In this document: positions 24,891 to 34,322 of the stretch, in pieces
Numbering within the stretch: position 1 is the first letter of the stretch
Layout of the letters: each line of letters starts with the position of its first letter
Assembly (NCBI RefSeq): GCF_000732535.1
Contig: NZ_APNK01000011.1
Location: 1-64,000, forward strand
DNA from: Salinisphaera hydrothermalis C41B8
Lineage (GTDB): Bacteria > Pseudomonadota > Gammaproteobacteria > Nevskiales > Salinisphaeraceae
DNA: 64,000 nt
Reading direction: 5' to 3'
Program-made: the position numbers and the translations under genes
The notes under the pieces: generated by a model
Databases searched by the model: none
What the model was told of the DNA's origin: nothing
Seen by the model: only the letters and a program-made list of their open reading frames with translations

Positions 24891-25622
24891 TCAGCGGTCG
24901 CGCGGACCGAAGATGGCGGTGCCGATACGGACGTGCGTCGCGCCTTCGGCGATGGCGGCTTCCATGTCGGCGCTCATGCCCATCGACAACACATCCAGCG
25001 TGTGGCCGTTCGCGTTCAGATCGTCGCGCAGGGCGCGCAGCGCGGCGAACGGGCGGCGCTGGGCCTCAAAATCGTCGCGGACGGCCGGAATCGCCATCAG
25101 ACCGCGCAGGCGAATGCCGGGCAACTCGGCCATCTGGTCGGCCAGCTCGGCGACATCCCCCGGCGCGAGGCCGGACTTGCTGGCTTCGGCGTCGATATTC
25201 ACCTGGATGCAGACATTGAGCGGGGCCATGCCCTCGGGCCGCTGGTCGGACAGACGACGCGCGATCTTGAAGCGATCGACCGCATGCGCCCAGTCAAAGT
25301 GGGCGGCGATATCGCGCGTCTTGTTCGACTGGATATCGCCGACGAAATGCCACGCGATATCGCGCTCGGCCAGAGCCTGGATCTTGTCGAGCGCGTCCTG
25401 CAGATAGTTTTCGCCGAAGTCGTGTTGCCCCGCATCCAGCGCGGCCGCGACCATGGCGGCTGGTTTGGTCTTGCTGATCGCAACCAGATGCACGTCGTCC
25501 GGATCACGGTCGTATTGCGCGGCGGCCGCGTCGATGCGGCGCCGGATATCGGCGAGCCGGGCGGCAACGTCCACGGTGTCTGCGCGGCCGGAATCAGCGG
25601 GGCGAGGCATTTGATTCTCCAT
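24891..25622 (-). CDS. yggS: YggS/PLPBP family pyridoxal-phosphate homeostasis protein
   Basis: This 243-residue protein has a fold-type III PLP barrel. The PLP lysine lies in HLVAISKTKP (residue about 52). FGENYLQDALDK, WHFVGDIQSNKTRDIA, IQVNIDAEASKSGL and LSMGMSADMEAAIAEGATHV are all family blocks. It buffers free PLP and influences amino-acid metabolism; no enzyme activity is known. A second ATG (MPRPADS) four codons in is possible. It is divergent from pilT with an 89-bp gap, an arrangement widely conserved in gammaproteobacteria. Confidence 0.95.
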   Translation of the reverse strand: MENQMPRPADSGRADTVDVAARLADIRRRIDAAAAQYDRDPDDVHLVAISKTKPAAMVAAALDAGQHDFGENYLQDALDKIQALAERDIAWHFVGDIQSNKTRDIAAHFDWAHAVDRFKIARRLSDQRPEGMAPLNVCIQVNIDAEASKSGLAPGDVAELADQMAELPGIRLRGLMAIPAVRDDFEAQRRPFAALRALRDDLNANGHTLDVLSMGMSADMEAAIAEGATHVRIGTAIFGPRDR

Positions 25623-25711
25623 TACAGCAGGTGTCTGCCGATAGGGTTAGGATAACGTGTTCGTATCGTGTGGGCGGGGGTGACGCGCGCACGATTCCCG
25701 GGGAGTAATGC

Positions 25712-26746
25712 ATGGATATTTCGCAGCTGCTGGCGTTCTCGGTAAAACAGGGCGCCTCCGATCTGCATCTGTCGGCGGGGCTGCCGCCGATGATTCGCGT
25801 CGACGGGGATATTCGCCGTATCAACCTGCCGGCGATGGAAGACAAGGAAGTCTTCGACCTGATCTACGACATCATGACCGATCGCCAGCGGCGCGATTTC
25901 GACGAGCATCTGGAAACAGATTTCTCGTTCGAGATCGGCGGTCTGGCGCGTTTTCGCGTCAATGCCTACAACCAGAACCGGGGCGCGGCGGCGGTGTTCC
26001 GCACCATTCCCTCGGAAGTGCTCTCGCTGGAGGATCTGGAAGCGCCGCCGATCTTTCGCGAGATCGCCTCGCTGCCGCGCGGGCTGGTGCTGGTGACCGG
26101 GCCGACCGGCTCCGGCAAGTCGACCACGCTGGCGGCGATGGTCAACCACAAGAACGAAACCGAGCTCGGCCATATCCTCACCATCGAGGACCCGATCGAA
26201 TTCGTCCACAGCTCACGCAAGTGTCTGGTCAATCAGCGCGAAGTTTCGCGCGATACGCATTCCTTCAGCGCCGCCCTGCGCAGCGCGCTGCGCGAGGACC
26301 CGGACACGATTCTGGTCGGCGAGCTGCGCGATCTGGAAACCATCCGGCTGGCGTTGACCGCGGCCGAAACCGGGCATCTGGTGTTTGGCACGCTGCATAC
26401 CTCGTCGGCCGCCAAGACCATCGACCGCATCATCGATGTGTTTCCCGGTGAGGAAAAAGAAATGGTTCGCGCCATGCTGTCGGAATCGCTGCGCGCGGTG
26501 ATCTCGCAGACCTTGCTGAAGAAGAAGCCGGGCGGCCGGCTGGCGGCGCACGAGATCATGATGGGTACCCCGGCGATCCGGAATCTGATCCGCGAAGGCA
26601 AGATCGCCCAAATGTACTCGGCGATCCAGACCGGTCAGCAGAGCGGCATGCAGACGCTCGACCAGTGCCTGCAGCGACTGGTGCAGCGCGGTATGGTCGA
26701 TCGCGAGGAAGCCGCGCGCAAAGCGGCCAATAAGGATTCCGTCTGA
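25712..26746 (+). CDS. pilT: Type IV pilus retraction ATPase PilT
   Basis: This 344-residue hexameric ATPase powers pilus depolymerisation, twitching and DNA uptake. It starts MDISQLLAFSVKQGASDLHL, the PilT N-terminus. Walker A is GPTGSGKST, followed by the Asp box (LTIEDPIEFVH), Walker B (ILVGELRDLETI) and the His box (HLVFGTLHTSSAAKTIDR). The C-terminal AIRNLIRE motif, needed for retraction in characterised PilT, is present (TPAIRNLIREGK). GGGGAGTA lies 5 bp before the ATG. It is the first of three consecutive PilT-family genes. Confidence 0.96.
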   Translation: MDISQLLAFSVKQGASDLHLSAGLPPMIRVDGDIRRINLPAMEDKEVFDLIYDIMTDRQRRDFDEHLETDFSFEIGGLARFRVNAYNQNRGAAAVFRTIPSEVLSLEDLEAPPIFREIASLPRGLVLVTGPTGSGKSTTLAAMVNHKNETELGHILTIEDPIEFVHSSRKCLVNQREVSRDTHSFSAALRSALREDPDTILVGELRDLETIRLALTAAETGHLVFGTLHTSSAAKTIDRIIDVFPGEEKEMVRAMLSESLRAVISQTLLKKKPGGRLAAHEIMMGTPAIRNLIREGKIAQMYSAIQTGQQSGMQTLDQCLQRLVQRGMVDREEAARKAANKDSV

Positions 26747-26775
26747 TTTTCGTCCATTACTCGCCGTAATCGCCT

Positions 26776-27951
26776 ATGGATCGTGCCCAGGCCACCAAAC
26801 TCGTGACCGTACTGCTGGAACGGCTGATCGCCGACGGCGGCTCGGATCTGTTCATCACGGCTGGCTTCGCGCCCGCCATCAAGAAAGATGGCCAGCTCAC
26901 GCCGCTTATGGAGCGGCCTCTCACCGACGAACAGTCGGCCCTGATGGTGCGCTCGATCATGAACGATCGTCAGGCGCGCGAGTTCGACGAGTTCAAGGAA
27001 GCGCAGTTCGCCATTTCGCCGTCGTCGGGGCGTTTTCGTGTCTCGGCGTTCGTGCAGCAGGGGCGCGTTGGCGCGGTGCTGCGCGTTATCAATACCGAGA
27101 TTCCGGAATTCGACGATCTCGGGCTGCCGCCGATCCTCAAGGATGTGGTGATGGCCGAGCGCGGGCTGGTGATTTTTGTCGGCGCGACCGGGTCGGGCAA
27201 GTCGACCTCGCTGGCGGCCATGCTCGGCCATCGCAACGCGAATCAGGCCGGCCATATCATCACGATCGAGGACCCGATCGAGTTCGTGCATCCGCATCGC
27301 AAGTCGATCGTCACCCAGCGCGAGGTCGGCGTCGATACGCAGTCCTGGGACAACGCGCTCAAGAATACGCTGCGCCAGGCACCGAACGTGATTCTGGTGG
27401 GCGAAGTGCGCTCGCGCGAAACCATGGAATACGCGCTCAATTTTGCCGAGACCGGTCATCTGGTGTTGTGTACGCTGCATGCGAACAACGCCAACCAGGC
27501 GCTGGATCGGGTGATCAATTTCTTCGATGAAGCCAAGCGCGAACAGGTGCTGATGGATCTGTCGCTGAACATGCGGGCGATCATCTCGCAGCGGCTGGTA
27601 CGCCGGGTCGGCGGCGGGCGTGCGGCCGCGGTGGAGATCCTGCTGAATACGCCGCTGGTGACCGACCTGGTGTTCAAGGGCAAGGTGGCCGAGCTGCGCG
27701 ATGTCATGGCGCGCGGCACGGAACAGGGCATGCAGACCTTCGATCAGCATCTGTTCCAGCTGTTCGAGGACGGGGTGATCGATTTCGCCGAAGCGCTGCG
27801 CAACGCCGACTCGCAGAACGAGCTGCGGCTGAACATCAAGCTCAACAGCGAGCGCGCGCGTCAGAATCTTTCGATGGATCCGGAGGTGCGCTCGCTGACC
27901 ATGGCCGACCACGAGGATGACCGGGACGATCAGGACGATGGCCATGGATGA
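26776..27951 (+). CDS. pilU: PilT-dependent retraction ATPase PilU
   Basis: This 391-residue paralogue follows pilT by 29 bp. It has Walker A (GATGSGKST), the Asp box (ITIEDPIEFVHPHRKSIVTQR), Walker B (VILVGEVRSRETM) and the His box (HLVLCTLHANNANQALDR). The PilT AIRNLIRE motif is replaced by TPLVTDLVFKGKV, as in PilU. The longer C-terminus (about 45 residues, charged, ending DRDDQDDGHG) is also typical. PilU normally supports PilT in force generation. Its end overlaps the start of a third paralogue. Confidence 0.93.
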   Translation: MDRAQATKLVTVLLERLIADGGSDLFITAGFAPAIKKDGQLTPLMERPLTDEQSALMVRSIMNDRQAREFDEFKEAQFAISPSSGRFRVSAFVQQGRVGAVLRVINTEIPEFDDLGLPPILKDVVMAERGLVIFVGATGSGKSTSLAAMLGHRNANQAGHIITIEDPIEFVHPHRKSIVTQREVGVDTQSWDNALKNTLRQAPNVILVGEVRSRETMEYALNFAETGHLVLCTLHANNANQALDRVINFFDEAKREQVLMDLSLNMRAIISQRLVRRVGGGRAAAVEILLNTPLVTDLVFKGKVAELRDVMARGTEQGMQTFDQHLFQLFEDGVIDFAEALRNADSQNELRLNIKLNSERARQNLSMDPEVRSLTMADHEDDRDDQDDGHG

Positions 27952-29026
27952 CGGTCCGCGTATCGAGGCCTATTTGCAGCTGGCCATGGACAAGGGCGCG
28001 TCGGATATCTATTTCACCACGCACGCGCCGGTGACGCTGCGCATTGAAGGCCGTATTTATCCGATCCGTGCCACGTCGGACCAGGCACTGACGCCGGCCG
28101 TGATCGAACAGCTTGCCAACAGTTTGATGAGCGACGAGCAGCAGGCCGAGTTCGCCGTCGAGCGCGAACTGGATTTCGCGTTTCGCTTCGGCAATACCGG
28201 CCGGTTTCGCGTCAACGTGTTCCGTCAGCGCGGCTCGGTGGCGATGGTGCTGCGCAATATCGGCAACGTGCCGAGCATGGCCGATTTCGATATGCCGGAC
28301 GTGCTCAAGCGCCTGGCCATGTATAAGCGCGGCTTGGTGTTGGTGGTCGGTGCGACCGGTTCCGGCAAGTCGACCACGCTCGGGGCGATGGTCAACCACC
28401 GCAACGAGAACGCCCCGGGGCATATCCTGACCATCGAGGACCCGATCGAGTTCATGCACCGCCACAAGCGTTCGATCGTCAACCAGCGTGAACTCGGCGC
28501 GGATACGCGCAGTTTCGCCCGGGCGCTGCGTTCGGCCATGCGCGAGGCGCCGGACGTGGTCCAGGTCGGCGAGATCCGCGACATGGCAACGGCCGATGCC
28601 TGTGTACAGCTGGCCGGTACCGGGCATCTGGCCATGGCGACCCTGCATGCCTCCAACGCCTATCAATGTCTGCAGCGGCTGGTGGCGCTGTTTCCCGAAT
28701 CCCAGCGCGAGTCGTTGTATATGGATCTGTCGATGAACCTGCGGGCGATCGTATCGCAGCGGCTGGTGGCCGGGCGTGAGGGCGGCCGGGTCGCGGTGTA
28801 CGAGATCCTGCTCAACACGGCCTATATCGCCGACCTGATTCTCAAGGGGCGCCTCGACAAAGTGGGCGAGGCACTGGCCGAGGCGGACCCGGCCAGCGGC
28901 GCGATGACTTTCGACGATTCGCTGTTGGCCCACGTCAATGCTGGCCGGATTACGGTAGACGAAGCACTGGACCAGGCCGACTCACGAGACAATCTCCAGA
29001 GTCGACTGGCCTTCTCAAATCATTGA
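27938..29026 (+). CDS. Third PilT/PilU-family ATPase
   Basis: This 362-residue protein is a second PilU-like ATPase: Walker A GATGSGKST, LTIEDPIEFMHRHKRSIVNQR, Walker B VVQVGEIRDMATA, His box HLAMATLHASNAYQCLQR, then TAYIADLILKGRL in place of AIRNLIRE. It diverges from PilU in its N-terminus (YLQLAMDKGASDIYFTTHAP) and is not a recent duplicate. Starts at 27938 and 27944 (both ATG, after AGGA) overlap pilU by 14 or 8 bp; the exact start is uncertain. It probably forms an operon with pilT and pilU. Its function could be accessory retraction in another condition or for another filament. Confidence 0.88.
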   Translation: MAMDDGPRIEAYLQLAMDKGASDIYFTTHAPVTLRIEGRIYPIRATSDQALTPAVIEQLANSLMSDEQQAEFAVERELDFAFRFGNTGRFRVNVFRQRGSVAMVLRNIGNVPSMADFDMPDVLKRLAMYKRGLVLVVGATGSGKSTTLGAMVNHRNENAPGHILTIEDPIEFMHRHKRSIVNQRELGADTRSFARALRSAMREAPDVVQVGEIRDMATADACVQLAGTGHLAMATLHASNAYQCLQRLVALFPESQRESLYMDLSMNLRAIVSQRLVAGREGGRVAVYEILLNTAYIADLILKGRLDKVGEALAEADPASGAMTFDDSLLAHVNAGRITVDEALDQADSRDNLQSRLAFSNH

Positions 29027-29062
29027 TTCGACAGAGTGGCCAGAGCCGACGAGCGATTCGAC

Positions 29063-29521
29063 ATGCAACAAACCGACAACGCGGACCCGGCGAAAACCTT
29101 CGTCGGCTGGCGAGAATGGGTGAGTCTGCCCGATCTGGGCATTGACTGGATCAAGGCCAAGATCGACACTGGGGCTCGAACGTCGGCGCTGCATACGTTC
29201 TCGTTGGACGCCGGCCGGGAGCACGGCCAGCGTGTTGCGCGATTCGGCGTTCATCCATATCAGGGCAATACCGAACACATCGTCTGGTGCCAGGCGCCGA
29301 TCGTCGACGAGCGCAATGTGCGCGACTCCGGCGGTCATCGCGAGTGGCGCCTCGTCATCGCGACCGATCTGATGATGTCCGACCGGCGATGGCCGGTGGA
29401 AATCACGCTGACCGCGCGCGACACGATGTTGTTCCGTATGCTCGTCGGACGCACGGCGATGTCGGCGCTGTGTGTGGACCCGACCCTCTCGTTTGTTACC
29501 GGCCGACCGCCCTGGGCGTAG
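29063..29521 (+). CDS. RimB-like retropepsin-fold protein (PF05618 family)
   Basis: This 152-residue protein contains KIDTGARTSALHTF, the D-T-G-A motif of the family formerly called ATP-dependent zinc protease and now seen as retropepsin-like. FVGWREWVSLPDLGIDWIKA precedes it and ITLTARDTMLFRMLVGRTAM follows, both family blocks. In Pseudomonas the RimB homologue is encoded with RimK and limits glutamate-tail addition to ribosomal protein S6. It is followed by rimK (105-bp gap) and an AspA/AstE-like gene, so a role in the same modification is likely. The start is an ATG at 29063. Confidence 0.82.
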   Translation: MQQTDNADPAKTFVGWREWVSLPDLGIDWIKAKIDTGARTSALHTFSLDAGREHGQRVARFGVHPYQGNTEHIVWCQAPIVDERNVRDSGGHREWRLVIATDLMMSDRRWPVEITLTARDTMLFRMLVGRTAMSALCVDPTLSFVTGRPPWA

Positions 29522-29626
29522 CGTTCGGCCATGCTGGCGATCGTCACGGCAGGGCGATCGAACGCCCGATCCACATCCCCGGTGCGCCGGGCCCGCGCAC
29601 GAGTCTTTCGACGCCGAGGTTGAGCC

Positions 29627-30532
29627 ATGCAGATCGCCATCATGTCCCGCAACAGGAATCTTTACTCCACCTCGCGGCTGATCGAGGCCGCCAAGGGGCG
29701 GGGTCACGACGTCATGGTGGTCGATCCATTGCGCTGTTATATGAACATCGTGCCGCACGCGCCCGAGATTCATTACAAGGGCAAGAAGCTCGAGGGCATT
29801 GACGCGATCATTCCGCGTATCGGCGCATCGATCACGTTCTACGCAACGGCAGTGCTGCGCCAGTTCGAGATGATCGGCGTCTACCCGCTCAACGAGTCGG
29901 TCGCGATCTCGCGTTCCAGAGACAAGCTGCGCTCCATGCAGCTGCTGTCGCGCAAGGGCATTGGCCTGCCGGTGACCGGCTTCGCCCACTCGCCGGACGA
30001 TACCGACGATCTGCTTGATCTGGTCGGTGGCGATTCCTACGTGATCAAGCTCACCGAAGGCACCCAGGGCAAGGGCGTGGTGCTGACCGAAACCCGCGGC
30101 GCGGCCGAATCGGTGATCGACGCCTTCCGCGGCCTGGACGCGCATTTCCTGGTGCAGGAATACGTCAAGGAAGCCAAGGGCGCGGATATCCGCTGTTTCG
30201 TGATCGGCGAAAAGGTCGTGGCCTCCATGAAGCGCCAGGGCAAGGAAGGCGATTTCCGCTCCAACCTGCATCGCGGCGGCTCGGCCAGCGTGGTCAAGAT
30301 CACGCCGGAAGAACGCTCGACCGCGGTCCGAGCCGCCAAGATCATGGGCTTGAACGTGGCCGGCGTCGATCTGCTGCGCTCGAACCACGGCCCGGTGGTG
30401 ATGGAAGTCAATTCCTCGCCCGGGCTTGAGGGTATCGAGGGCGCGACCGGCAAGGATATCGCCGGCCAGATCATCGCCTTTATCGAGGGCCACTCCAAGC
30501 GAGGCAAGACCCGCACCCGCGGCGCCGGTTAG
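29627..30532 (+). CDS. rimK: RimK, alpha-L-glutamate ligase acting on ribosomal protein S6
   Basis: This 301-residue ATP-grasp ligase adds glutamate residues to the C-terminus of S6 in E. coli and Pseudomonas. The N-terminus ([20 protein letters not shown]) and [21 protein letters not shown] are highly characteristic. ATP-grasp features include [15 protein letters not shown], the [15 protein letters not shown] metal/ATP segment and [14 protein letters not shown] with the magnesium-binding Asn. The C-terminus is basic. It sits in a rimB-rimK-AspA-like cluster. Confidence 0.96.
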   Translation: MQIAIMSRNRNLYSTSRLIEAAKGRGHDVMVVDPLRCYMNIVPHAPEIHYKGKKLEGIDAIIPRIGASITFYATAVLRQFEMIGVYPLNESVAISRSRDKLRSMQLLSRKGIGLPVTGFAHSPDDTDDLLDLVGGDSYVIKLTEGTQGKGVVLTETRGAAESVIDAFRGLDAHFLVQEYVKEAKGADIRCFVIGEKVVASMKRQGKEGDFRSNLHRGGSASVVKITPEERSTAVRAAKIMGLNVAGVDLLRSNHGPVVMEVNSSPGLEGIEGATGKDIAGQIIAFIEGHSKRGKTRTRGAG

Positions 30533-30612
30533 CCGCCGCTGGTGTGTCCTGACCGTAGACGGGCGCGGATGGCCCGGCCCGTCCTTTGATGTAACGCCGA
30601 TCCCGGTATGCG

Positions 30613-31698
30613 ATGACGGACAAGTCGAAACACAAGAACAACGGCCAGGCAGCGCCGCTGGAAATCGCCGGCCAGACCGTCCACCCGGGCGAGAACGTGA
30701 GTATCGAGGTGCCGGTCGCCGACCTGTACACGCACGCAAAGCTCACCATGCCGGTGAACGTGATTCGCGGCCGCAAGGCCGGGCCGACGCTGTTTATTTC
30801 GGCGGCGGTACACGGCGACGAACTCAACGGGGTCGAGATCATCCGCCGCGTGCTGCGGCTGCGCGAACTCAAGCAGTTGCGCGGGACGTTGATCGTGGTG
30901 CCGATCGTCAACGTGCACGGTTTTCTGCGCAACTCGCGTTACCTGCCGGACCGGCGTGATCTCAACCGCTCGTTCCCCGGCAGCGCCAACGGCTCGGTGG
31001 CGGGGCGTTTGGCCAAGGTGTTCATCGACGAGATCGTGTTGCATTCGGATTACGGCATCGACCTGCATACGGGCGCGATCCATCGCGCCAATCTGCCGCA
31101 GATCCGCGCCGATCTGTCGCAGCCGACGGTACGCGCGATGGCCGATGCCTTCGGTTGCCCGCTGCTCATCGATGCCGATCTGCGCGAAGGGTCGTTGCGT
31201 GAATACGCCGATCGCAAGGGCGTGCCGTTGTTGCTCTATGAAGCCGGCGAGGCCCTGCGCTTCGACGAGTTCTCGATTCGGGCCGGGGTGCGGGGGGTTC
31301 GCAATGTGATGCGGCATCTCGGCATGCTGCCGCGCCGCAAGGTTTCGAAGCGTCCGCCGAAGCCGGTAGTGGCCGAGGATTCCTCATGGCAGCGGGCGCC
31401 GGAGTCCGGCATTCTCCGTTCCTTGGTGGAGCTGGGCGAATACGTCGAACGCGACCAGGTGCTGGCGTATGTCGCCGATCCCTTCGGGACCACCGAAGTG
31501 GCCGTGACCGCCGAAGATGCCGGCATCGTGATCGGCCGGTCTTATCTACCGCTGGTGCACGCCGGCGATGCGATCTATCACGTCGCGCGCGTCAAGGGCG
31601 CGCAGGAAGTCGCCAGCCGGGTCGAGGCCTATCAGGAAGCCAACGAACCCGACGATCACGACGACTACGGCGCGTCGGGCGAGCCGCCCCTGGTCTGA
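30613..31698 (+). CDS. Succinylglutamate desuccinylase/aspartoacylase (AspA/AstE) family protein
   Basis: This 361-residue zinc-dependent hydrolase has the M14-like core: [16 protein letters not shown] (metal-binding His-x-x-Glu), RDLNRSFPG (substrate Arg/Asn) and YGIDLHTG (third metal His). A C-terminal beta-barrel domain (from about 265) and a low-complexity acidic tail follow. Family members remove acyl groups from amino acids. Next to rimB and rimK it may act on polyglutamate or an acyl-glutamate, but this is inference; the three-gene neighbourhood recurs in gammaproteobacteria. It converges with pyrB, overlapping by 34 bp at the 3' ends. Confidence 0.85.
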   Translation: MTDKSKHKNNGQAAPLEIAGQTVHPGENVSIEVPVADLYTHAKLTMPVNVIRGRKAGPTLFISAAVHGDELNGVEIIRRVLRLRELKQLRGTLIVVPIVNVHGFLRNSRYLPDRRDLNRSFPGSANGSVAGRLAKVFIDEIVLHSDYGIDLHTGAIHRANLPQIRADLSQPTVRAMADAFGCPLLIDADLREGSLREYADRKGVPLLLYEAGEALRFDEFSIRAGVRGVRNVMRHLGMLPRRKVSKRPPKPVVAEDSSWQRAPESGILRSLVELGEYVERDQVLAYVADPFGTTEVAVTAEDAGIVIGRSYLPLVHAGDAIYHVARVKGAQEVASRVEAYQEANEPDDHDDYGASGEPPLV

Positions 31699-32642
31699 CC
31701 CGCGATCATCGCCATGACCGCCATACGGATGCCGATACCGTTACGTACCTGCTCGAGAATGAGCGACTGGTCGGAATAGGCGACCTCGGCCGTGATTTCC
31801 ACACCGCGGTTGATCGGCCCGGGATGCATGATGAGGGCGGTTTTCGACGCGTGCGCCAGATTGGCAGGCGTGAGGCCGAAATCGTGGTGGTAGTCGGCCA
31901 CGCCGGCCAGGGCGTCGCCTTCGATGCGCTCGCGCTGGATGCGCAACCCCATGACGATATCGGCGTCGGCCAGGCCGGCGCGGATGTCGGTGGTCGCGGT
32001 CACGCCCAGAGCGCCCGGGGCCGGCGGCAGGAAGCGTTCCGGGCCGATCACGCGGATGTCGGTGGTGCCGAGTGTGCGCAGGGCGTGAATGGTGGAGTGC
32101 GCGACGCGCGAGTGGGCGACGTCGCCGACGATGGCGATTTTGAGGTTCTCGAAATCCGGCCGGTGACGACGAATGGTGAACACGTCGAGCAGGCCCTGTG
32201 TCGGGTGCGCATGGCTGCCGTCGCCGGCATTGATAATGGCGACATGCGGCGCCGCGTGGGCGGCGAAGTGCGCAGCCGCCCCGTTTTCGGGATGTCGGAC
32301 AACGAAGATATCCGCGCCCATGGCCTGTAGCGTGAACAGGGTGTCGAGATCGTCCTCGCCCTTGGCGCGCGAGGAAGTCGCGACGTCCATGTTGATCACA
32401 TCGGCCGACAGCCGCTTGGCCGCCAGCTCGAAGGTGGTCCGCGTGCGCGTCGAGTTCTCGAAGAACAGATTGAACACCGTCTTGCCGCGCAGGAGGGGGA
32501 CTTTCTTCGGCGGCGCGCCAACCTCCGGCACCAGCGATTCCGCGGTATCCAATATCCGCTCGAGTAAGGACTTCGGCAGCCCTTCGGTGGTCAGCAGGTG
32601 ACGAAGCTGGCCGTGGGCGTCGAGCTGGATATCGGTGTTCAT
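31665..32642 (-). CDS. pyrB: Aspartate carbamoyltransferase catalytic subunit
   Basis: This 325-residue enzyme makes carbamoyl-aspartate, the committed step of pyrimidine synthesis. The carbamoyl-phosphate motif STRTRTTFE, the [16 protein letters not shown] loop, [12 protein letters not shown] and [11 protein letters not shown] are all intact. No regulatory PyrI is adjacent; control is more likely through pyrR, which lies 51 bp upstream on the same strand. The gene order yqgE-ruvX-pyrR-pyrB is that of pseudomonads. Confidence 0.96.
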   Translation of the reverse strand: MNTDIQLDAHGQLRHLLTTEGLPKSLLERILDTAESLVPEVGAPPKKVPLLRGKTVFNLFFENSTRTRTTFELAAKRLSADVINMDVATSSRAKGEDDLDTLFTLQAMGADIFVVRHPENGAAAHFAAHAAPHVAIINAGDGSHAHPTQGLLDVFTIRRHRPDFENLKIAIVGDVAHSRVAHSTIHALRTLGTTDIRVIGPERFLPPAPGALGVTATTDIRAGLADADIVMGLRIQRERIEGDALAGVADYHHDFGLTPANLAHASKTALIMHPGPINRGVEITAEVAYSDQSLILEQVRNGIGIRMAVMAMIAGQTRGGSPDAP

Positions 32643-32693
32643 GCGCGTTTCTGGAAAGTCGGGGCAGGGCGGGCGAAAAGGCGTCGGACGCCG

Positions 32694-33194
32694 CTAGCGC
32701 ATGGTCAGGCGCAGCGGCTCCGGGCCGGTCAGCTTGATCCGGCGATCTTTTTCGAGGTCGAGCTTGAGGCCGGCGGCGTCCGGCGCGAACGGCAGCTCGC
32801 GTGCGCCGCGGTCGACCAGAACCGCCAGCTTGACCGCGGACGGGCGGCCATAGTCGAACAGCTCGTTCAGCGCGGCCCGAACCGTGCGGCCGGTGTAGAG
32901 CACGTCGTCCACCAGAATGACGGTCTTGCCGTCGATTTCCGCCGGGATATTAGACGGCCCGACGCTCGGGTGCAGGCCGACCATCGAGAAATCGTCGCGG
33001 TAGAAGCTGATGTTGATCGTGCACATCGGGCTGGCCAGCTCGAAATGAGCATGCAGCCGCTCGCCGATCCAGGCGCCGCCGGTTTCCACGCCGACGATTA
33101 CCGCATCGGGATGTTCGGCAATCAACGGCTCGACTTGGGCAGTCAGCGCCGCGAGCGCGGCGTCGACGTCGAAACTTTCGGTCGAATCGGTCAT
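32694..33194 (-). CDS. pyrR: PyrR, uracil phosphoribosyltransferase/regulatory protein
   Basis: This 166-residue protein belongs to the PRTase fold. The PRPP loop is VILVDDVLYTGRTVRAALNEL and the flexible hood region NISFYRDDFSM. In Bacillus PyrR is an RNA-binding attenuator; in Gram-negatives it mainly has enzymatic or transcriptional roles. Its stop lies 51 bp before pyrB and its start overlaps the ruvX stop as ATGA, so the genes form an operon. No attenuator hairpin was clear in the pyrR-pyrB gap. Confidence 0.94.
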   Translation of the reverse strand: MTDSTESFDVDAALAALTAQVEPLIAEHPDAVIVGVETGGAWIGERLHAHFELASPMCTINISFYRDDFSMVGLHPSVGPSNIPAEIDGKTVILVDDVLYTGRTVRAALNELFDYGRPSAVKLAVLVDRGARELPFAPDAAGLKLDLEKDRRIKLTGPEPLRLTMR

Positions 33195-33652
33195 CTGTGG
33201 TCCCCCGCTGGCGCCGAGTCCAGTTGCCCGGTCAGCCAGCTTTCCAGAATGGTTTGGGCGGCCATCGCGTCGATATCGCCCTTGGCGATCCGTTTACCGC
33301 GGCTGCCCGTGGCACGTGCCGTGCGCAGGCGCTCGCCGGCCTCGATGGTGGTATAGCGTTCGTCGACGGTGTGTACGGTCACGCGGTAGCGGCCCCAGAT
33401 TTCCTCGGAAAAATTACGCGCGCGATTGGTCATTTTCTGTGTCTCTCCTGCCGCGTTTAACGGCAGACCGACGACGAGCGCGGTCGGCTGCCATTCGGCC
33501 ATCAGAGCATCGAGCGCTGCCCAGTCGGGCATGCCGGCGCGATGCTCCAAGGTGGTCAGAGGCCGGGCGCTGCCGGTCACATGGCTACCCACGGCAATAC
33601 CGACGCGTCGCTTGCCGTAATCGAAGCCGAGTGCGACGCCGTCGTCAGGCAT
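33191..33652 (-). CDS. ruvX: RuvX/YqgF, Holliday-junction resolvase-like and 16S pre-rRNA processing nuclease
   Basis: This 153-residue RNase H-fold protein shows GFDYGKRRVGIAVG (first catalytic Asp), LVVGLPLNAAGE, VHTVDERYTTIEAGERL (second acidic residue) and DAMAAQTILESWL (last Asp). Length is normal (about 140-155). The ATG at 33652 overlaps yqgE by 8 bp; a longer form would only translate yqgE sequence. It is essential for 16S 5'-end maturation in E. coli. Confidence 0.95.
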   Translation of the reverse strand: MPDDGVALGFDYGKRRVGIAVGSHVTGSARPLTTLEHRAGMPDWAALDALMAEWQPTALVVGLPLNAAGETQKMTNRARNFSEEIWGRYRVTVHTVDERYTTIEAGERLRTARATGSRGKRIAKGDIDAMAAQTILESWLTGQLDSAPAGDHR

Positions 33653-34199
33653 GGCCCGCCAAACCGGACAGCTGATGGGCGGAAACGCCCAGCAATCCGG
33701 CCGCATCGGCCCAGCGGCGCTCGACCGGCGATTCGAAAATGATGCTTTGATCGGCTGGTGTACTGAGCCAGCTGTTGGCCAGCATTTCTTGTTCGAGCTG
33801 TCCTTCGCCCCAGCCGGCGTAGCCGAGCGTGATCAAAAACGCGCTGGGCCCGAAGCCGTTGCCGATGGCCTCGAGAATATCGCGCGACGTCGTGATGGCC
33901 AGGCCACCATCGATATGCAGGCTGGATTCCCAGTCGCCCTCGTCGCGATGCAGGACGAACCCGCGCTCGGTCTGAATCGGCCCGCCCCAGTAGACCGGCA
34001 TATCGCGCGCCACGTGGGCCTCGATATCCAGCTGGGACAGCATGTCGGCGACCGCTAGATCGCTTGGTTTGTTGATTACCAGGCCCATGGCGCCATCGGC
34101 GTTATGCTCGGCGACGAAGGTCACGCTATCGGCGAACTCGCCTTCCACGCGGCCCGGCATGGCAAGCAGAAACTGGTTCTTGAATTGCGTTGCGTCCAT
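33645..34199 (-). CDS. yqgE: YqgE/AlgH family protein
   Basis: This 184-residue protein begins MDATQFKNQFLLAMPG and has the family blocks FVAEHNADGAMGLVINKPSD, PVYWGGPIQTERGFVLH, and ITLGYAGWGEGQLEQEM. Its biochemical role is unresolved; in Pseudomonas the homologue AlgH was linked to alginate regulation. It is the first gene of the yqgE-ruvX-pyrR-pyrB unit. The open frame extends further upstream, but the ATG at 34199 gives the normal family N-terminus. Confidence 0.95.
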   Translation of the reverse strand: MDATQFKNQFLLAMPGRVEGEFADSVTFVAEHNADGAMGLVINKPSDLAVADMLSQLDIEAHVARDMPVYWGGPIQTERGFVLHRDEGDWESSLHIDGGLAITTSRDILEAIGNGFGPSAFLITLGYAGWGEGQLEQEMLANSWLSTPADQSIIFESPVERRWADAAGLLGVSAHQLSGLAGHA

Positions 34200-34322
34200 G
34201 CCCCAATTATCGACCCAGGCCGGGGCCCGCGGCAAATGAATGACGCCGATCGAGCGAGCGGCGGCCCCGGGCGAGCCGGTGGCTGCCGCCGGCACTGTTT
34301 GGCTTCGATTCGAGCTGCGATC

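Noticed and set aside
26635-27945. 436-codon minus-strand frame opposite pilU
   Set aside because: Antisense shadow with His/Arg-rich low-complexity composition; pilU has all expected motifs.
29015-30739. 574-codon minus-strand frame opposite rimB-rimK
   Set aside because: Antisense shadow; RimK and RimB signatures lie on the plus strand.
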